DNA of 64,000 bases from Streptomyces sp. CG4 (lineage in GTDB: Bacteria > Actinomycetota > Actinomycetes > Streptomycetales > Streptomycetaceae). Made by a program: the position numbers and the translations under genes. The DNA is taken from contig NZ_CP163525.1 of assembly GCF_041080655.1 (NCBI RefSeq), positions 6,882,001 through 6,946,000 of the forward strand, written 5' to 3'. Below the pieces are notes generated by a model, which worked only from the letters and a program-made list of their open reading frames with translations, searched no databases and had not been told where the DNA came from. Positions 25,091 through 32,811 of this stretch are shown in pieces. The stretch's first letter is position 1; each line of letters starts with the position of its first letter.

Positions 25091-25348
25091 GGTGGTGAGT
25101 TCTCGCTTCCGATGTGAAGTTGCTGTGGCCGAAGAGGGGTGGGTCGACCGGGCCCGAGAGCCGACCCTAGGTCCATACCTGGGCACTGGTGGCAACCGGG
25201 GCCTTCACCCTGTCGGCGAACACCCGGGACGAGACTACGCGCGTGCGCGCCCTCGCTCATTCCTACGGGCGTTCACCTGAGCGTGGCGCCATGTCCATTT
25301 CCGCCACCCACGCGCCCGCGAACCGCACCGGCGAACGAGCCGGAGCCG

Positions 25349-25927
25349 TCACGTCCGCCGCTGGAACACGCCCACCACGGAGGTGCCGGCCAGCCGGTCG
25401 GCGAGGGAGCGGCGGCCGGGGAAGAACACCGTCAGGGCGTTGACCACGAACAGCACCACCGCGACGGCCCACACCAGTACCGACAGCACGAACCGGCCCT
25501 CGATCAGCAGCACACAGGCCAGCGCGTACACCGCGACGTCCGCGGCGGTGGTGACGGCGGCCCGGCGCGCGGCGGCCCGGGACAGCCGCGGGGTGATGCG
25601 CAGGCCGAGCAGGCCCTTGCCGAGGGTGCGGCCGAGCAGCGTGAGGCAGGCCCACTGGTAGAGGAACGTGACGACGACGAGCGCGCCGAAGGCTTCCTCC
25701 ACGTCCAGCACGATGCTGTCCCACAGGGACAGGCCGAGGTGCTCGGAGGCGCTCATGACGTCACCGCGCGAGGTGACCAGGTCGAGGCCGCCCCTGGCGG
25801 CCAGCGAGGGCACGTCGGTCACCAGCGCGGCGATTCTGTGGAAGGTGAGTATCGCGAGCAGCGCGGCTGCCGCCGCCACCAGCGCGAAATCTATGGACCA
25901 GGCCAGGGCGCGGCGCAGCGTCGGCAC
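25349..25927 (-). CDS. RDD-family membrane protein
   Basis: A 192-residue integral membrane protein with about four membrane segments. RDD features: RRALAWSIDFALVAAAAALL at the start, GRTLGKGLLGLRI in the middle, and SLADRLAGTSVVGVF at the end. The function is unknown. GTG start. It is the second RDD protein in the window; the two share little beyond the domain. Confidence 0.85.
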   Translation of the reverse strand: MPTLRRALAWSIDFALVAAAAALLAILTFHRIAALVTDVPSLAARGGLDLVTSRGDVMSASEHLGLSLWDSIVLDVEEAFGALVVVTFLYQWACLTLLGRTLGKGLLGLRITPRLSRAAARRAAVTTAADVAVYALACVLLIEGRFVLSVLVWAVAVVLFVVNALTVFFPGRRSLADRLAGTSVVGVFQRRT

Positions 25928-25990
25928 GGATCTCCCCCCGAATCACCACTGTGTTGTCCGTGTTCAGGCAAAGAGCTTAGCGGTCCGGTT

Positions 25991-26776
25991 TCAGTGGCCC
26001 AGAGCCAGCACGATCAGCGAAGCCGTCGCCGCCGTCTCCGCCAGCGCGCCGAAGACGTCCCCCGTGACCCCGCCGAAGCGGCGGACGCAGCGGCGGAGCA
26101 GGAGTTCGGCCGCGGCCAGGGACAGGAGCACCGCGGCCGCCGCGCGCAGCGCGCCGTACGGCCCGAGGGCCGCGCCCCAGACGGCCGCGCCGAGCGTGAC
26201 GGCGGCCGCCACGGCCGGTGCGCCCGGCGCCGGTACCACCCCGGCGACCGCCGCGCCCAGCCCCTCCGGCCGGGCGGGCGGGACTCCGGTGCGGGCGGCC
26301 AGGGTGAGGGCGAGTCGCGCCGTGACCGCCGAGACGACGGCCGCCTGCGCGCCCCGCCCCCAGGAGTCGCCGTAGAGCTGGGCCAGCACCGCGACCTGGG
26401 CCAGCACCACCAGGACCAGGGTGATGACCCCGAACGGCCCGATGTCCGACTGCTTCATGATCCGTAGCGCGTCCTCCGCGGGCTTGCCGCTGCCCAGCCC
26501 GTCGGCGGTGTCGGCGAGCCCGTCGAGGTGCAGCCCGCGGGTCAGGGCCGCGGGTACGGCGACGGAGGCGACGGCGGCCAGCAGCGGACCGGCGCCCAGG
26601 GCGAGCAGGAGCAGCCCGAGTCCGGCCGCGCAGCCGCCGACGACCAGCCCGGCCACGGGGGCGGTCAGCATCCCGGCGCGTGCGGCCCCCCGGTCCCAGC
26701 GGTGCACCCGGACGGGCAGCACGGTGAGGGTGCCGAAGGCGAAGCGGAGGCCGTCGAAACGGGAGGACTTGAGCAC
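25991..26776 (-). CDS. cobS: Adenosylcobinamide-GDP ribazoletransferase (cobalamin synthase)
   Basis: Membrane enzyme that joins adenosylcobinamide-GDP and alpha-ribazole in the last step of B12 assembly. The protein is 261 residues with about six membrane segments. The Asp-rich motif HLDGLADTADGLGSG and the following RALRIMKQSDIGPFG-type region (ALRIMKQSDIGPFG) are diagnostic, as is GGVTGDVFGAL near the C-terminus. GTG start. The partners cobT and cobU lie 4-8 kb away on the same strand, not in one operon. No cobalamin riboswitch is visible upstream. Confidence 0.94.
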   Translation of the reverse strand: MLKSSRFDGLRFAFGTLTVLPVRVHRWDRGAARAGMLTAPVAGLVVGGCAAGLGLLLLALGAGPLLAAVASVAVPAALTRGLHLDGLADTADGLGSGKPAEDALRIMKQSDIGPFGVITLVLVVLAQVAVLAQLYGDSWGRGAQAAVVSAVTARLALTLAARTGVPPARPEGLGAAVAGVVPAPGAPAVAAAVTLGAAVWGAALGPYGALRAAAAVLLSLAAAELLLRRCVRRFGGVTGDVFGALAETAATASLIVLALGH

Positions 26777-26836
26777 CGGCGCAGGTTACCCGGCGCTCGT
26801 GGAGCCACCCGCCGCACCCGGGGATATGGTGCGCAT

Positions 26837-27601
26837 ATGGGGCACTGGTGGGTACGGAACATCGTCGAACCGGGCAAGCTCCCGCTGCTGCTCGCCCTCG
26901 CCGCCTTCGTGCTCACCTTCGTCGTCACCCGCGTGATCACCCGCCTGATCCGGGCCGGCCGGGGCCCGTTCGGCAACGTCAAGGCGGGCGGGCTGCACAT
27001 CCACCACGTCGTACCCGGCGTCGTCCTCACCCTCGTCGGCGGATTCGGCGCGGTCGCCAGCGACCGGCACGGCGCGGGCGGGGCCGTCGCCGCCGTCCTG
27101 TTCGGCATGGGCGCCGGGCTGGTGCTGGACGAGTTCGCGCTCATCCTGCACCTGGACGACGTCTACTGGAGCGAGGAGGGCCGCAAGAGCGTCGAGGTCG
27201 TCGTGCTCACCGCCGCACTCGTCGGGCTGCTGCTCGCCGGGTTCTCCCCGTTCGGCGTCAACGACCTGTCCCCGGAGGAACTTCAGAACCGCGGCGGTGC
27301 CCTCACCACCATCGCCATGAACTTCCTCTTGGCGCTCGTCGCCCTGAGCAAGGGCAAGGCGCGCATCGCCGTCTTCGGGGCGATCGTGCCGCTGGTCGCG
27401 CTGGTCGGCGCCGTCCGGCTGGCCCGCCCCGGCTCCCCGTGGGCCCGCCGCTTCTACGGCCGTCGCCCGCGCGCCCGCGCCAAGGCCGCCCTGCGCGCCT
27501 ATCATCACGACCGCCGCTGGGCCAGGCCGCGCCACGCCTTTCAGGACTTGATCGGCGGCAAGCCCGACCCGCGCCCGGTCCGGTGGCCCGACCGCCGCTG
27601 A
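26837..27601 (+). CDS. Integral membrane protein with HIHH motif, unknown function
   Basis: A 254-residue protein with about five to six membrane segments. After the first (LPLLLALAAFVLTFVVTRVI), a conserved-looking stretch, GGLHIHHVVPGVVLTLVGG, carries three histidines. A second polar patch, LDEFALILHLDDVYWSEEGR, is acidic with one histidine. Together these could form a metal site at a membrane face. The C-terminus is Arg-rich. I recognise no named family. It diverges from cobS, and its last 61 bp overlap the convergent rhomboid-like gene. Confidence 0.75.
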   Translation: MGHWWVRNIVEPGKLPLLLALAAFVLTFVVTRVITRLIRAGRGPFGNVKAGGLHIHHVVPGVVLTLVGGFGAVASDRHGAGGAVAAVLFGMGAGLVLDEFALILHLDDVYWSEEGRKSVEVVVLTAALVGLLLAGFSPFGVNDLSPEELQNRGGALTTIAMNFLLALVALSKGKARIAVFGAIVPLVALVGAVRLARPGSPWARRFYGRRPRARAKAALRAYHHDRRWARPRHAFQDLIGGKPDPRPVRWPDRR

Positions 27602-28305
27602 CCGCGCCGCGTCAGCCGGCCGTACCCGCGCCGCAGCCGGGGCCGCAGCCGGTGCCCCCGGCGGTGCCGCACCGCCACGATCAGACACAGCAGCCCCACC
27701 GCCATCAGCGCGGCCAGGTGTTCCTTGCCCGCCAGGTTCTCCTTGATCAGCACCTCGGCCACCATGGCCATGGTCACCGCGCCCGCCGTCAGATAGGCGC
27801 CGTACCGCCAGGCCACGAACACGGCGAGCCCCACCACGGCCGCCGACGGGCCGGTGTCCACCACCTGCGCGTCCGTCCACGGCAGCCCGAACGGGGCGTG
27901 CGCGCCGAGGGAGATGCCGATGCGCGCGTACAGGGTGCCGGCGAGCGTGGCGACGTACGCGATGACCAGGGTCCGCCACCAGCCGATGCACACCTCGGAG
28001 ATCCCGAACACCAGCAGGATCTGCGCCAGCGCACCCCACACCGGCAGATCCAGCGCCGGCACGTACAGCGACAGGGGAGTGCGCAGCAGGGCCAGCCACA
28101 GCGGGTCCTCGGCCCGTACGGCGCCCACGTTCTGCACGAACTGATAGCCCCACTGCTGGTTCTGCACCCACTGGAGCAGGTAGGTCAGGCACACCACCGC
28201 GAGCGTCATCCGGATCGCCCGCAGGCGCCGCTTCAGCAGGGCTTCCCGTACGGTGACGCACAGCAGCCCCCACTCCTCACGGGCCCAGCGGGCGAGGGTT
28301 CTCAT
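27541..28305 (-). CDS. Rhomboid-like membrane protein
   Basis: A 254-residue protein with about six membrane segments and an Arg-rich C-terminus. It has a Gly-Pro-Ser-Ala motif in a membrane segment (DTGPSAAVVGLAVFVAWRYG) and a later His in KEHLAALMAVGLL. These resemble the Ser (GxSG) and His of rhomboid proteases, although the serine motif is not canonical. The start is the ATG after GATGAGGAA. It lies 10 bp downstream of the MprF-like gene, probably in the same transcript. It overlaps the convergent HIHH protein gene by 61 bp. Confidence 0.75.
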   Translation of the reverse strand: MRTLARWAREEWGLLCVTVREALLKRRLRAIRMTLAVVCLTYLLQWVQNQQWGYQFVQNVGAVRAEDPLWLALLRTPLSLYVPALDLPVWGALAQILLVFGISEVCIGWWRTLVIAYVATLAGTLYARIGISLGAHAPFGLPWTDAQVVDTGPSAAVVGLAVFVAWRYGAYLTAGAVTMAMVAEVLIKENLAGKEHLAALMAVGLLCLIVAVRHRRGHRLRPRLRRGYGRLTRRGQRRSGHRTGRGSGLPPIKS

Positions 28306-28315
28306 CAGACGTTCC

Positions 28316-30397
28316 TCATCGGTGCGTGTCCAGGTGCCTGCGGTGCAGCCACTTCGGCAGTCCCGGCGCCGTGGGGCCTGTCGCCGGATTCCCGTCTGCC
28401 CCGCGACGCCTGGCACGCACTCCCCCAGAGGGGGCACCCCCAGCCGCGTTGCCGAACCGCCCACGTGGCTCCTCTCCCACGCTCGGCTTCGCTCGCGCGG
28501 GGGCACCGCCGTCGAGGTCGCTCCGGCGCCTTGCGATCGCACGCACCAGACGCCGCGGGGCCCGCCCTGCGGGCGGACGACGCGAATCCGGCGACAGGCC
28601 CCCCAGGAAGCCCTCCGCGCGGGCCGAGGCGAGGCCGATGCGCGGCAGGTCCGCGCTCTTCTCGAAGAGCAGGAATCGTGGCTCCCAGATGGGCCGGTAC
28701 TTGGCGTTGGCGCGGTACAACGACTCGATCTGCCACCAGCGGGAGAAGAAGCTGAGCAGCGACCGCCACAGCCTCAGCACCGGACCGGCACCGAGACGCG
28801 CGCCACGTTCGAAGACCGACCTGAACATCGCGAAGTTGAGCGAGACCTGCGTGATCCCGATCTCGTCGGCCCGCCGCAGCAGTTCGATGACCATGAACTC
28901 CATCAGCCCGTTGTCGGAGTCCCGGTCACGGCGCATCAGGTCCAGGGACAGCCCGTGCGGCCCCCACGGCACGAACGACAGCAGGGCGCGCAGCCGGCCG
29001 TCGGCATCCGTGCACTCCAGCATCACGCACTGCCCGTCCTCGGGGTCCCCGAGCCGGCCGAGCGCCATGCTGAAGCCGCGCTCGGTCGCGCCGTCCCGCC
29101 AGTCGTCCGCCCGCTTCACGAGATACGCCATCTCGTCCGACGAGTTCGACGAGTTCGACGCGTCCGCCGAGTCGGCCGGGCCGGACACGCCGGCCGGGAT
29201 GTCCTCGTGGCGCCGGATCCGCACCTGGTATCCGGCCCGCTTGACCCGGTTGTACGCCTGCCGGACCGTCCGCATCGCCCGGCCCTCCAGCGTGAAGTCG
29301 GCGACCTCCACGATCGCTTCGTCGCCGAGCTCCAGGGCGTCAAGACCGTGCCGGGCGTAGACCGTGCCCGCCTCCTCGCTCGCCCCCATCACCGCCGGGA
29401 TCCAGCCGTGCGCCCGGGCCTCGGCCAGCCACGGTGCGATCGCGCCCGGCCACGCCTCCGGATCGCCGAGCGGATCCCCGGACGCCAGGCTCACCCCGCC
29501 GACCACCCGGTAGGCGACGGCCGCCTTCCCGGTCGGCGACCACACCACGCTCTTCTCCCGGCGCAGCGCGAAGTAGCCCAGCGAGTCCCGCTCGCCGTGC
29601 CGCTCCAGCAGGGCCCGCAGCTGCTTCTCGTCGTCCTCGGTGAGCGGGTCCACGGCGCGCCGGGAGCGGAAGGCGGCGTAGAACACGGCGAGGACGAGGG
29701 CCGTACTGAGCACGTTGATCGTGACGTTGGTCCAGTTCGGCGGGTCGATGCCCGGGAAGCGGGACTCGTCGGCCGCCACCGACACCAGCCGCAGGGTGCC
29801 GTAGTGCCAGCGCTCCAGGAAGGTCGAACGGGCCGCGTCCGGCGGCTGGTTGGTGACCGTCACCAGCAGCCCGGCCAGCAGGCTCGCGGACAGCCCGCCA
29901 CCGATCGCGACTGTCGCCGCGAGCCGGGGATTGGACCGGTCGCCCTTGGCGTAGAACTCGCGCCGGCCCACGACCAGCGCGCCGACGAAGGCGGCCGTCA
30001 GCCCCAGCGAGATCCAGTTCTGCGCGTACCGGCGCAGCTCCGGGAAGACCATGGCGAACGCGAACAGAACGAGGAAGGACCCGCTGAGCACGAGGTTGAG
30101 GATCCAGGCGGCCCGCTTTCTGCGCCGCATGGTGATCGCCAGGAACGCCGTGAACAGACCCGAGGCGAAGCCCGCCGTCAGCAGATACGGCGTGAAGAAG
30201 TCGTCCTGGTTGTGCCGGCGCACGTCCTGGCCGAGCGAGACCCAGACCGCGCTGAGGAAGTTGATGAAGGCGATGGTCCGCAGATACCAGACGGCGAAGG
30301 CGGCGGCTCGCCGGGAGGCCCCGGTGGACCGCCGCTCCTTCTCACCCGGGCGCCCCGGCTCGGCTTGCAGCGGAACGGCATTTCGGGCATCTCCCAT
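28316..30397 (-). CDS. MprF-like protein: membrane domain plus DUF2156 (phosphatidylglycerol lysyltransferase-type)
   Basis: A 693-residue protein. Six membrane segments in residues 30-270 (for example AAFVGALVVG) are followed by a soluble LPG_synthase_C/DUF2156 domain (residues about 285-600) with REKSVVWSPTGKAAVAYRVV and LDLMRRDRDSDNGLMEFMVI. Such domains transfer aminoacyl groups from tRNA to lipids in MprF/LysX proteins. No lysyl-tRNA synthetase domain is fused here. A Ser/Asn repeat (ASNSSNSSDE) forms a linker. Residues about 599-675 are encoded by a MITE-like insert (28373-28602), after which a short presumed native tail (PGLPKWLHRRHLDTHR) resumes in frame. Confidence 0.85.
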   Translation of the reverse strand: MGDARNAVPLQAEPGRPGEKERRSTGASRRAAAFAVWYLRTIAFINFLSAVWVSLGQDVRRHNQDDFFTPYLLTAGFASGLFTAFLAITMRRRKRAAWILNLVLSGSFLVLFAFAMVFPELRRYAQNWISLGLTAAFVGALVVGRREFYAKGDRSNPRLAATVAIGGGLSASLLAGLLVTVTNQPPDAARSTFLERWHYGTLRLVSVAADESRFPGIDPPNWTNVTINVLSTALVLAVFYAAFRSRRAVDPLTEDDEKQLRALLERHGERDSLGYFALRREKSVVWSPTGKAAVAYRVVGGVSLASGDPLGDPEAWPGAIAPWLAEARAHGWIPAVMGASEEAGTVYARHGLDALELGDEAIVEVADFTLEGRAMRTVRQAYNRVKRAGYQVRIRRHEDIPAGVSGPADSADASNSSNSSDEMAYLVKRADDWRDGATERGFSMALGRLGDPEDGQCVMLECTDADGRLRALLSFVPWGPHGLSLDLMRRDRDSDNGLMEFMVIELLRRADEIGITQVSLNFAMFRSVFERGARLGAGPVLRLWRSLLSFFSRWWQIESLYRANAKYRPIWEPRFLLFEKSADLPRIGLASARAEGFLGGLSPDSRRPPAGRAPRRLVRAIARRRSDLDGGAPARAKPSVGEEPRGRFGNAAGGAPSGGVRARRRGADGNPATGPTAPGLPKWLHRRHLDTHR
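28373..28602. mobile_element. MITE-like element with 19-bp perfect terminal inverted repeats
   Basis: The left end GGGGCCTGTCGCCGGATTC (28373-28391) is the exact reverse complement of the right end (28584-28602). Beyond the perfect 19 bp, the arms keep imperfect similarity for about 60 bp (CGTC, CCCCGC, GCGTCTGG blocks); the right arm has an extra small hairpin (CCGCCCTGCGGGCGG). The interior carries GC-rich palindromic motifs common in Streptomyces (CCCCCAGAGGGGGCACCCCC; CTCGGCTTCGCTCG). It encodes no transposase. It lies inside the 3' part of the MprF-like gene and is read through in frame. No target-site duplication is obvious. Confidence 0.7.
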
Positions 30398-30459
30398 GGG
30401 TCAGGATCATATGGGCGCCGCCCTGACGAACCGCACTTTTCCGCCGGGAGGCGGCACCT

Positions 30460-30490
30460 GCCGATCTTTTCCGCCGCAACGGCGATCGGC
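30460..30490. terminator. Hairpin downstream of cobT
   Basis: GCCGATC (30460-30466) pairs with GATCGGC (30484-30490) about 45 bp past the cobT stop. The loop contains a TTTT run on the plus strand. It is a modest candidate terminator in the 136-bp space before the MprF-like gene. Confidence 0.4.
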
Positions 30491-30533
30491 CGGGACGGCG
30501 GAATCCGGCAGCGCCGAACCGGCCGAAACCCGA

Positions 30534-31628
30534 CTAGTCGCTCTCCTCCTCGGAAGGTTCCTCCGGCTCCTTCTCGGTCTCCGGCTGCTTCTCGGGCAGT
30601 TCGGCGGCCAGCGCGGCAGCGCCCCGCACCAGGGGAAGCGCCAGCAGGGCCCCCATGCCCTCGCCGACCTTCACGCCCTGCTCCAGCAGCGGCTCCAGGG
30701 CCATCCGGTCCAGTGCCTTCGCCTGCCCCGGCTCCCCGCTGTCGTGCCCGGCCAGCCACCAGTCCGGCGCCCGGAAGGCGACGCGCTGCCCGACCAGCGC
30801 ACACGCGGCGGCCACGACGCCGTCCAGGATCACCGGCAGCTTCCGCACCGCGCACTGCAGCAGGAACCCGGTCATCGCCGCGAGGTCCGCGCCGCCCACG
30901 GTCGCCAGCAGCTGCGCCTGGTCCCCGAGCACCGGCCGCGCCCGCCGCAGCGCGTCCCGGATCGCCGCGCACTTGCGCATCCACGCCAGGTCGTCGATCG
31001 CGGCTCCGCCCCGCCCGGTCACCACCGACGCGTCGGTCCCGCACAGCGCGGCGATCAGCACCGCCGCGGCCGTCGTCCCGCCCACGCTGACGTCCCCGAG
31101 TACCACCAGGTCCGTACCCGAGTCGGCCTCCTCGTCGGCTACGGCGACGCCCGCGCGCAGCGCCGCCTCCGCCTCCTCCAGGGTGAGCGCGTCCTCGATG
31201 TCGATACGGCCGCTGCCGCGCCGCACCCGGTGTCGTACGACGTCCTCCGGGAAGGCGTCCGGTGCGCAGTCCAGGGCCATGTCCACGATCCGTACCGGCA
31301 CTTCCTGCCGCCGCGCCAGCACGGACACCGGGCTCGCGCCCTCCAGGACCGCCCGCACCAGCTGCTCCGCACCGCCCGCGGGCCGCGCCGAGACGCCCAG
31401 CTCGGCGATGCCGTGGTCACCGGCGAAGAGGATCACCCGCGGCCGTTCGATGGGCCGTACCGGCACGGCGCCCTGCGCGGCGGCCAGCCACTCGCCCAGC
31501 TCGTCGAGGCGGCCCAGCGCCCCGGGCGGCACGATCTGGCGCTCCCGCCGGGCCTCGGCGTCACGGCGCACGCCCCCGTCCGGGCGCTCGATCAGATCGG
31601 TGAAGTCGTCCAGATTAAGCCTGCTCAT
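30534..31628 (-). CDS. cobT: Nicotinate-nucleotide-dimethylbenzimidazole phosphoribosyltransferase
   Basis: Makes alpha-ribazole phosphate, the lower-ligand precursor of B12. The protein is 364 residues. Diagnostic motifs: ILFAGDHGIAELGVSA, the glycine-rich GDVSVGGTTAAAVLIAAL, and the catalytic glutamate in KVGEGMGALLALPL. The ATG start (MSRLNLDDFTD) is preferred; the frame extends to 31970 without similarity. The C-terminus ends in a strongly acidic tail (QPETEKEPEEPSEEESD) not usual in the family core. It is divergent from the methyltransferase gene by about 130 bp. Confidence 0.94.
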   Translation of the reverse strand: MSRLNLDDFTDLIERPDGGVRRDAEARRERQIVPPGALGRLDELGEWLAAAQGAVPVRPIERPRVILFAGDHGIAELGVSARPAGGAEQLVRAVLEGASPVSVLARRQEVPVRIVDMALDCAPDAFPEDVVRHRVRRGSGRIDIEDALTLEEAEAALRAGVAVADEEADSGTDLVVLGDVSVGGTTAAAVLIAALCGTDASVVTGRGGAAIDDLAWMRKCAAIRDALRRARPVLGDQAQLLATVGGADLAAMTGFLLQCAVRKLPVILDGVVAAACALVGQRVAFRAPDWWLAGHDSGEPGQAKALDRMALEPLLEQGVKVGEGMGALLALPLVRGAAALAAELPEKQPETEKEPEEPSEEESD

Positions 31629-31761
31629 TCGCCGAACAGTACCGCCAGAGAACGAACGCTTCCGCGCCACATGGCGACCACACGCCCACGACGTCATTGC
31701 ACCCAAGATCGGGATCCCATACTTTCCGGTTTGTCGTGGAATGTCGCTCAGGGAGTCGCCC

Positions 31762-32748
31762 ATGTCGACCTCGCCCGCCAGCACCCCGAAGACCCTCACG
31801 CGGTCCTTGGACCCGTTTCTCGAACCGCGCCGCGAGAACTGCCCCTGGTGCGGCTCCGCCCGGCTGCGCACCCGGGTACGGGCGAGCGATCCGCTGCGCC
31901 ACCGGCCGGGCCGGTTCGTCGTCGACCAGTGCCGTGACTGCGCCCACGCCTTCCAGAACCCCCGCCTCACGGCGGAGGGGCTCGCCTTCTACCACCGGGA
32001 CTTCTACGTACGGCACCTGGAGGAATTCACCGCCCGCGTCGTGTCCGACGGCGCGGTCCGGCGCCGGCACCGTGCCGCCGCCCACAAGCTGTCGGCGCTG
32101 TCCGAGGCGGAGAGCTGGCTGGACGTGGGCACCGGCCACGCCGGCTTTCCCGCGGCGGCGAAGGAGTTCTTCCCGTACACGAGCTTCGACGGGCTGGACC
32201 CGACGGCCCGGGTGCAGCAGGCACAACTGGAGGAGCGGGTCGAGGAGGCGCACCGCGGCTACCTCGCCACCCCCGGGACGGCGGCCCGGCTGCGCGGCCG
32301 CTACGACGTGGTCAGCATGTTCCGCCACCTGGAGCACACGCCCGACCCGCGCGCCGAGCTCCGCGCGGCGCTCACCGTCCTGCGCCCCGGCGGCCACCTG
32401 GTCCTGGAAGTCGCCGACCCGCGCTGCGCGTTCGCCGCGCTGCTCGGCCGATGGTGGCTCCCCTGGGGCCAGCCCCGCCACCTCCACCTGATGCCCCTGG
32501 CCAATCTGCGCGCGGAACTAGAGGGGCTCGGCTGCGCGATCCTCGTCACGGACCGCCACGCCCCGCACATCCCCTACGACCTCTCGGGCGCCCTCGCCCT
32601 GGCCTCGGCCCCCCATCCCCTCCTGACACTCGCCGCGGAGCCTCTCTTGGCCGCGGCCTCGGCCCTCGACCACGTCCTGGCGCCGTTCGTCCGCCGCACG
32701 CCCTTTTCCAACGCGTACCGGCTCGTGGCCCGCAAGGCCGTCCGCTGA
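31762..32748 (+). CDS. Class I SAM-dependent methyltransferase with N-terminal zinc-finger-like cysteines
   Basis: A 328-residue protein. The N-terminus has two CxxC pairs (CPWCGSARL and CRDCAHAFQNP), a common module in front of Methyltransf_23-type enzymes. The SAM-binding core follows (ESWLDVGTGHAGFPAAA), then VSMFRHLEHTPDPRAEL and VLRPGGHLVLEVADP. The C-terminus has a small hydrophobic region. The substrate is unknown; related proteins act on sugars, lipids or small metabolites. The ATG follows AGGGAG; an in-frame ATG lies 21 nt upstream. Confidence 0.85.
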   Translation: MSTSPASTPKTLTRSLDPFLEPRRENCPWCGSARLRTRVRASDPLRHRPGRFVVDQCRDCAHAFQNPRLTAEGLAFYHRDFYVRHLEEFTARVVSDGAVRRRHRAAAHKLSALSEAESWLDVGTGHAGFPAAAKEFFPYTSFDGLDPTARVQQAQLEERVEEAHRGYLATPGTAARLRGRYDVVSMFRHLEHTPDPRAELRAALTVLRPGGHLVLEVADPRCAFAALLGRWWLPWGQPRHLHLMPLANLRAELEGLGCAILVTDRHAPHIPYDLSGALALASAPHPLLTLAAEPLLAAASALDHVLAPFVRRTPFSNAYRLVARKAVR

Positions 32749-32750
32749 CC

Positions 32751-32769
32751 GGTACGGCCCCGCGCCCCT
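32751..32769 (-). repeat. Dispersed GGGGCGCGGGGC-type repeat, reversed copy
   Basis: Read on the minus strand it is AGGGGCGCGGGGCCGTACC, the opening block of the family seen at 23433, 50174, 54950 and 62787. It immediately follows the methyltransferase stop, in the 63-bp gap before the convergent cobU-fusion gene. Confidence 0.55.
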
Positions 32770-32811
32770 CGGGGAACGGCGCTGCCGTCGGCCATGCGGC
32801 CCCGCCGCCCC

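Noticed and set aside
28376..28602. Separate gene in the MITE-like region
   Set aside because: The small frames on either strand there are all composed of repeat sequence, without ribosome-binding sites or family resemblance.
31629..31761. Cobalamin riboswitch between cobT and the methyltransferase
   Set aside because: The gap is only 133 bp and I find none of the B12-box blocks (for example GCCACTG) there or upstream of cobS and the cobU fusion.
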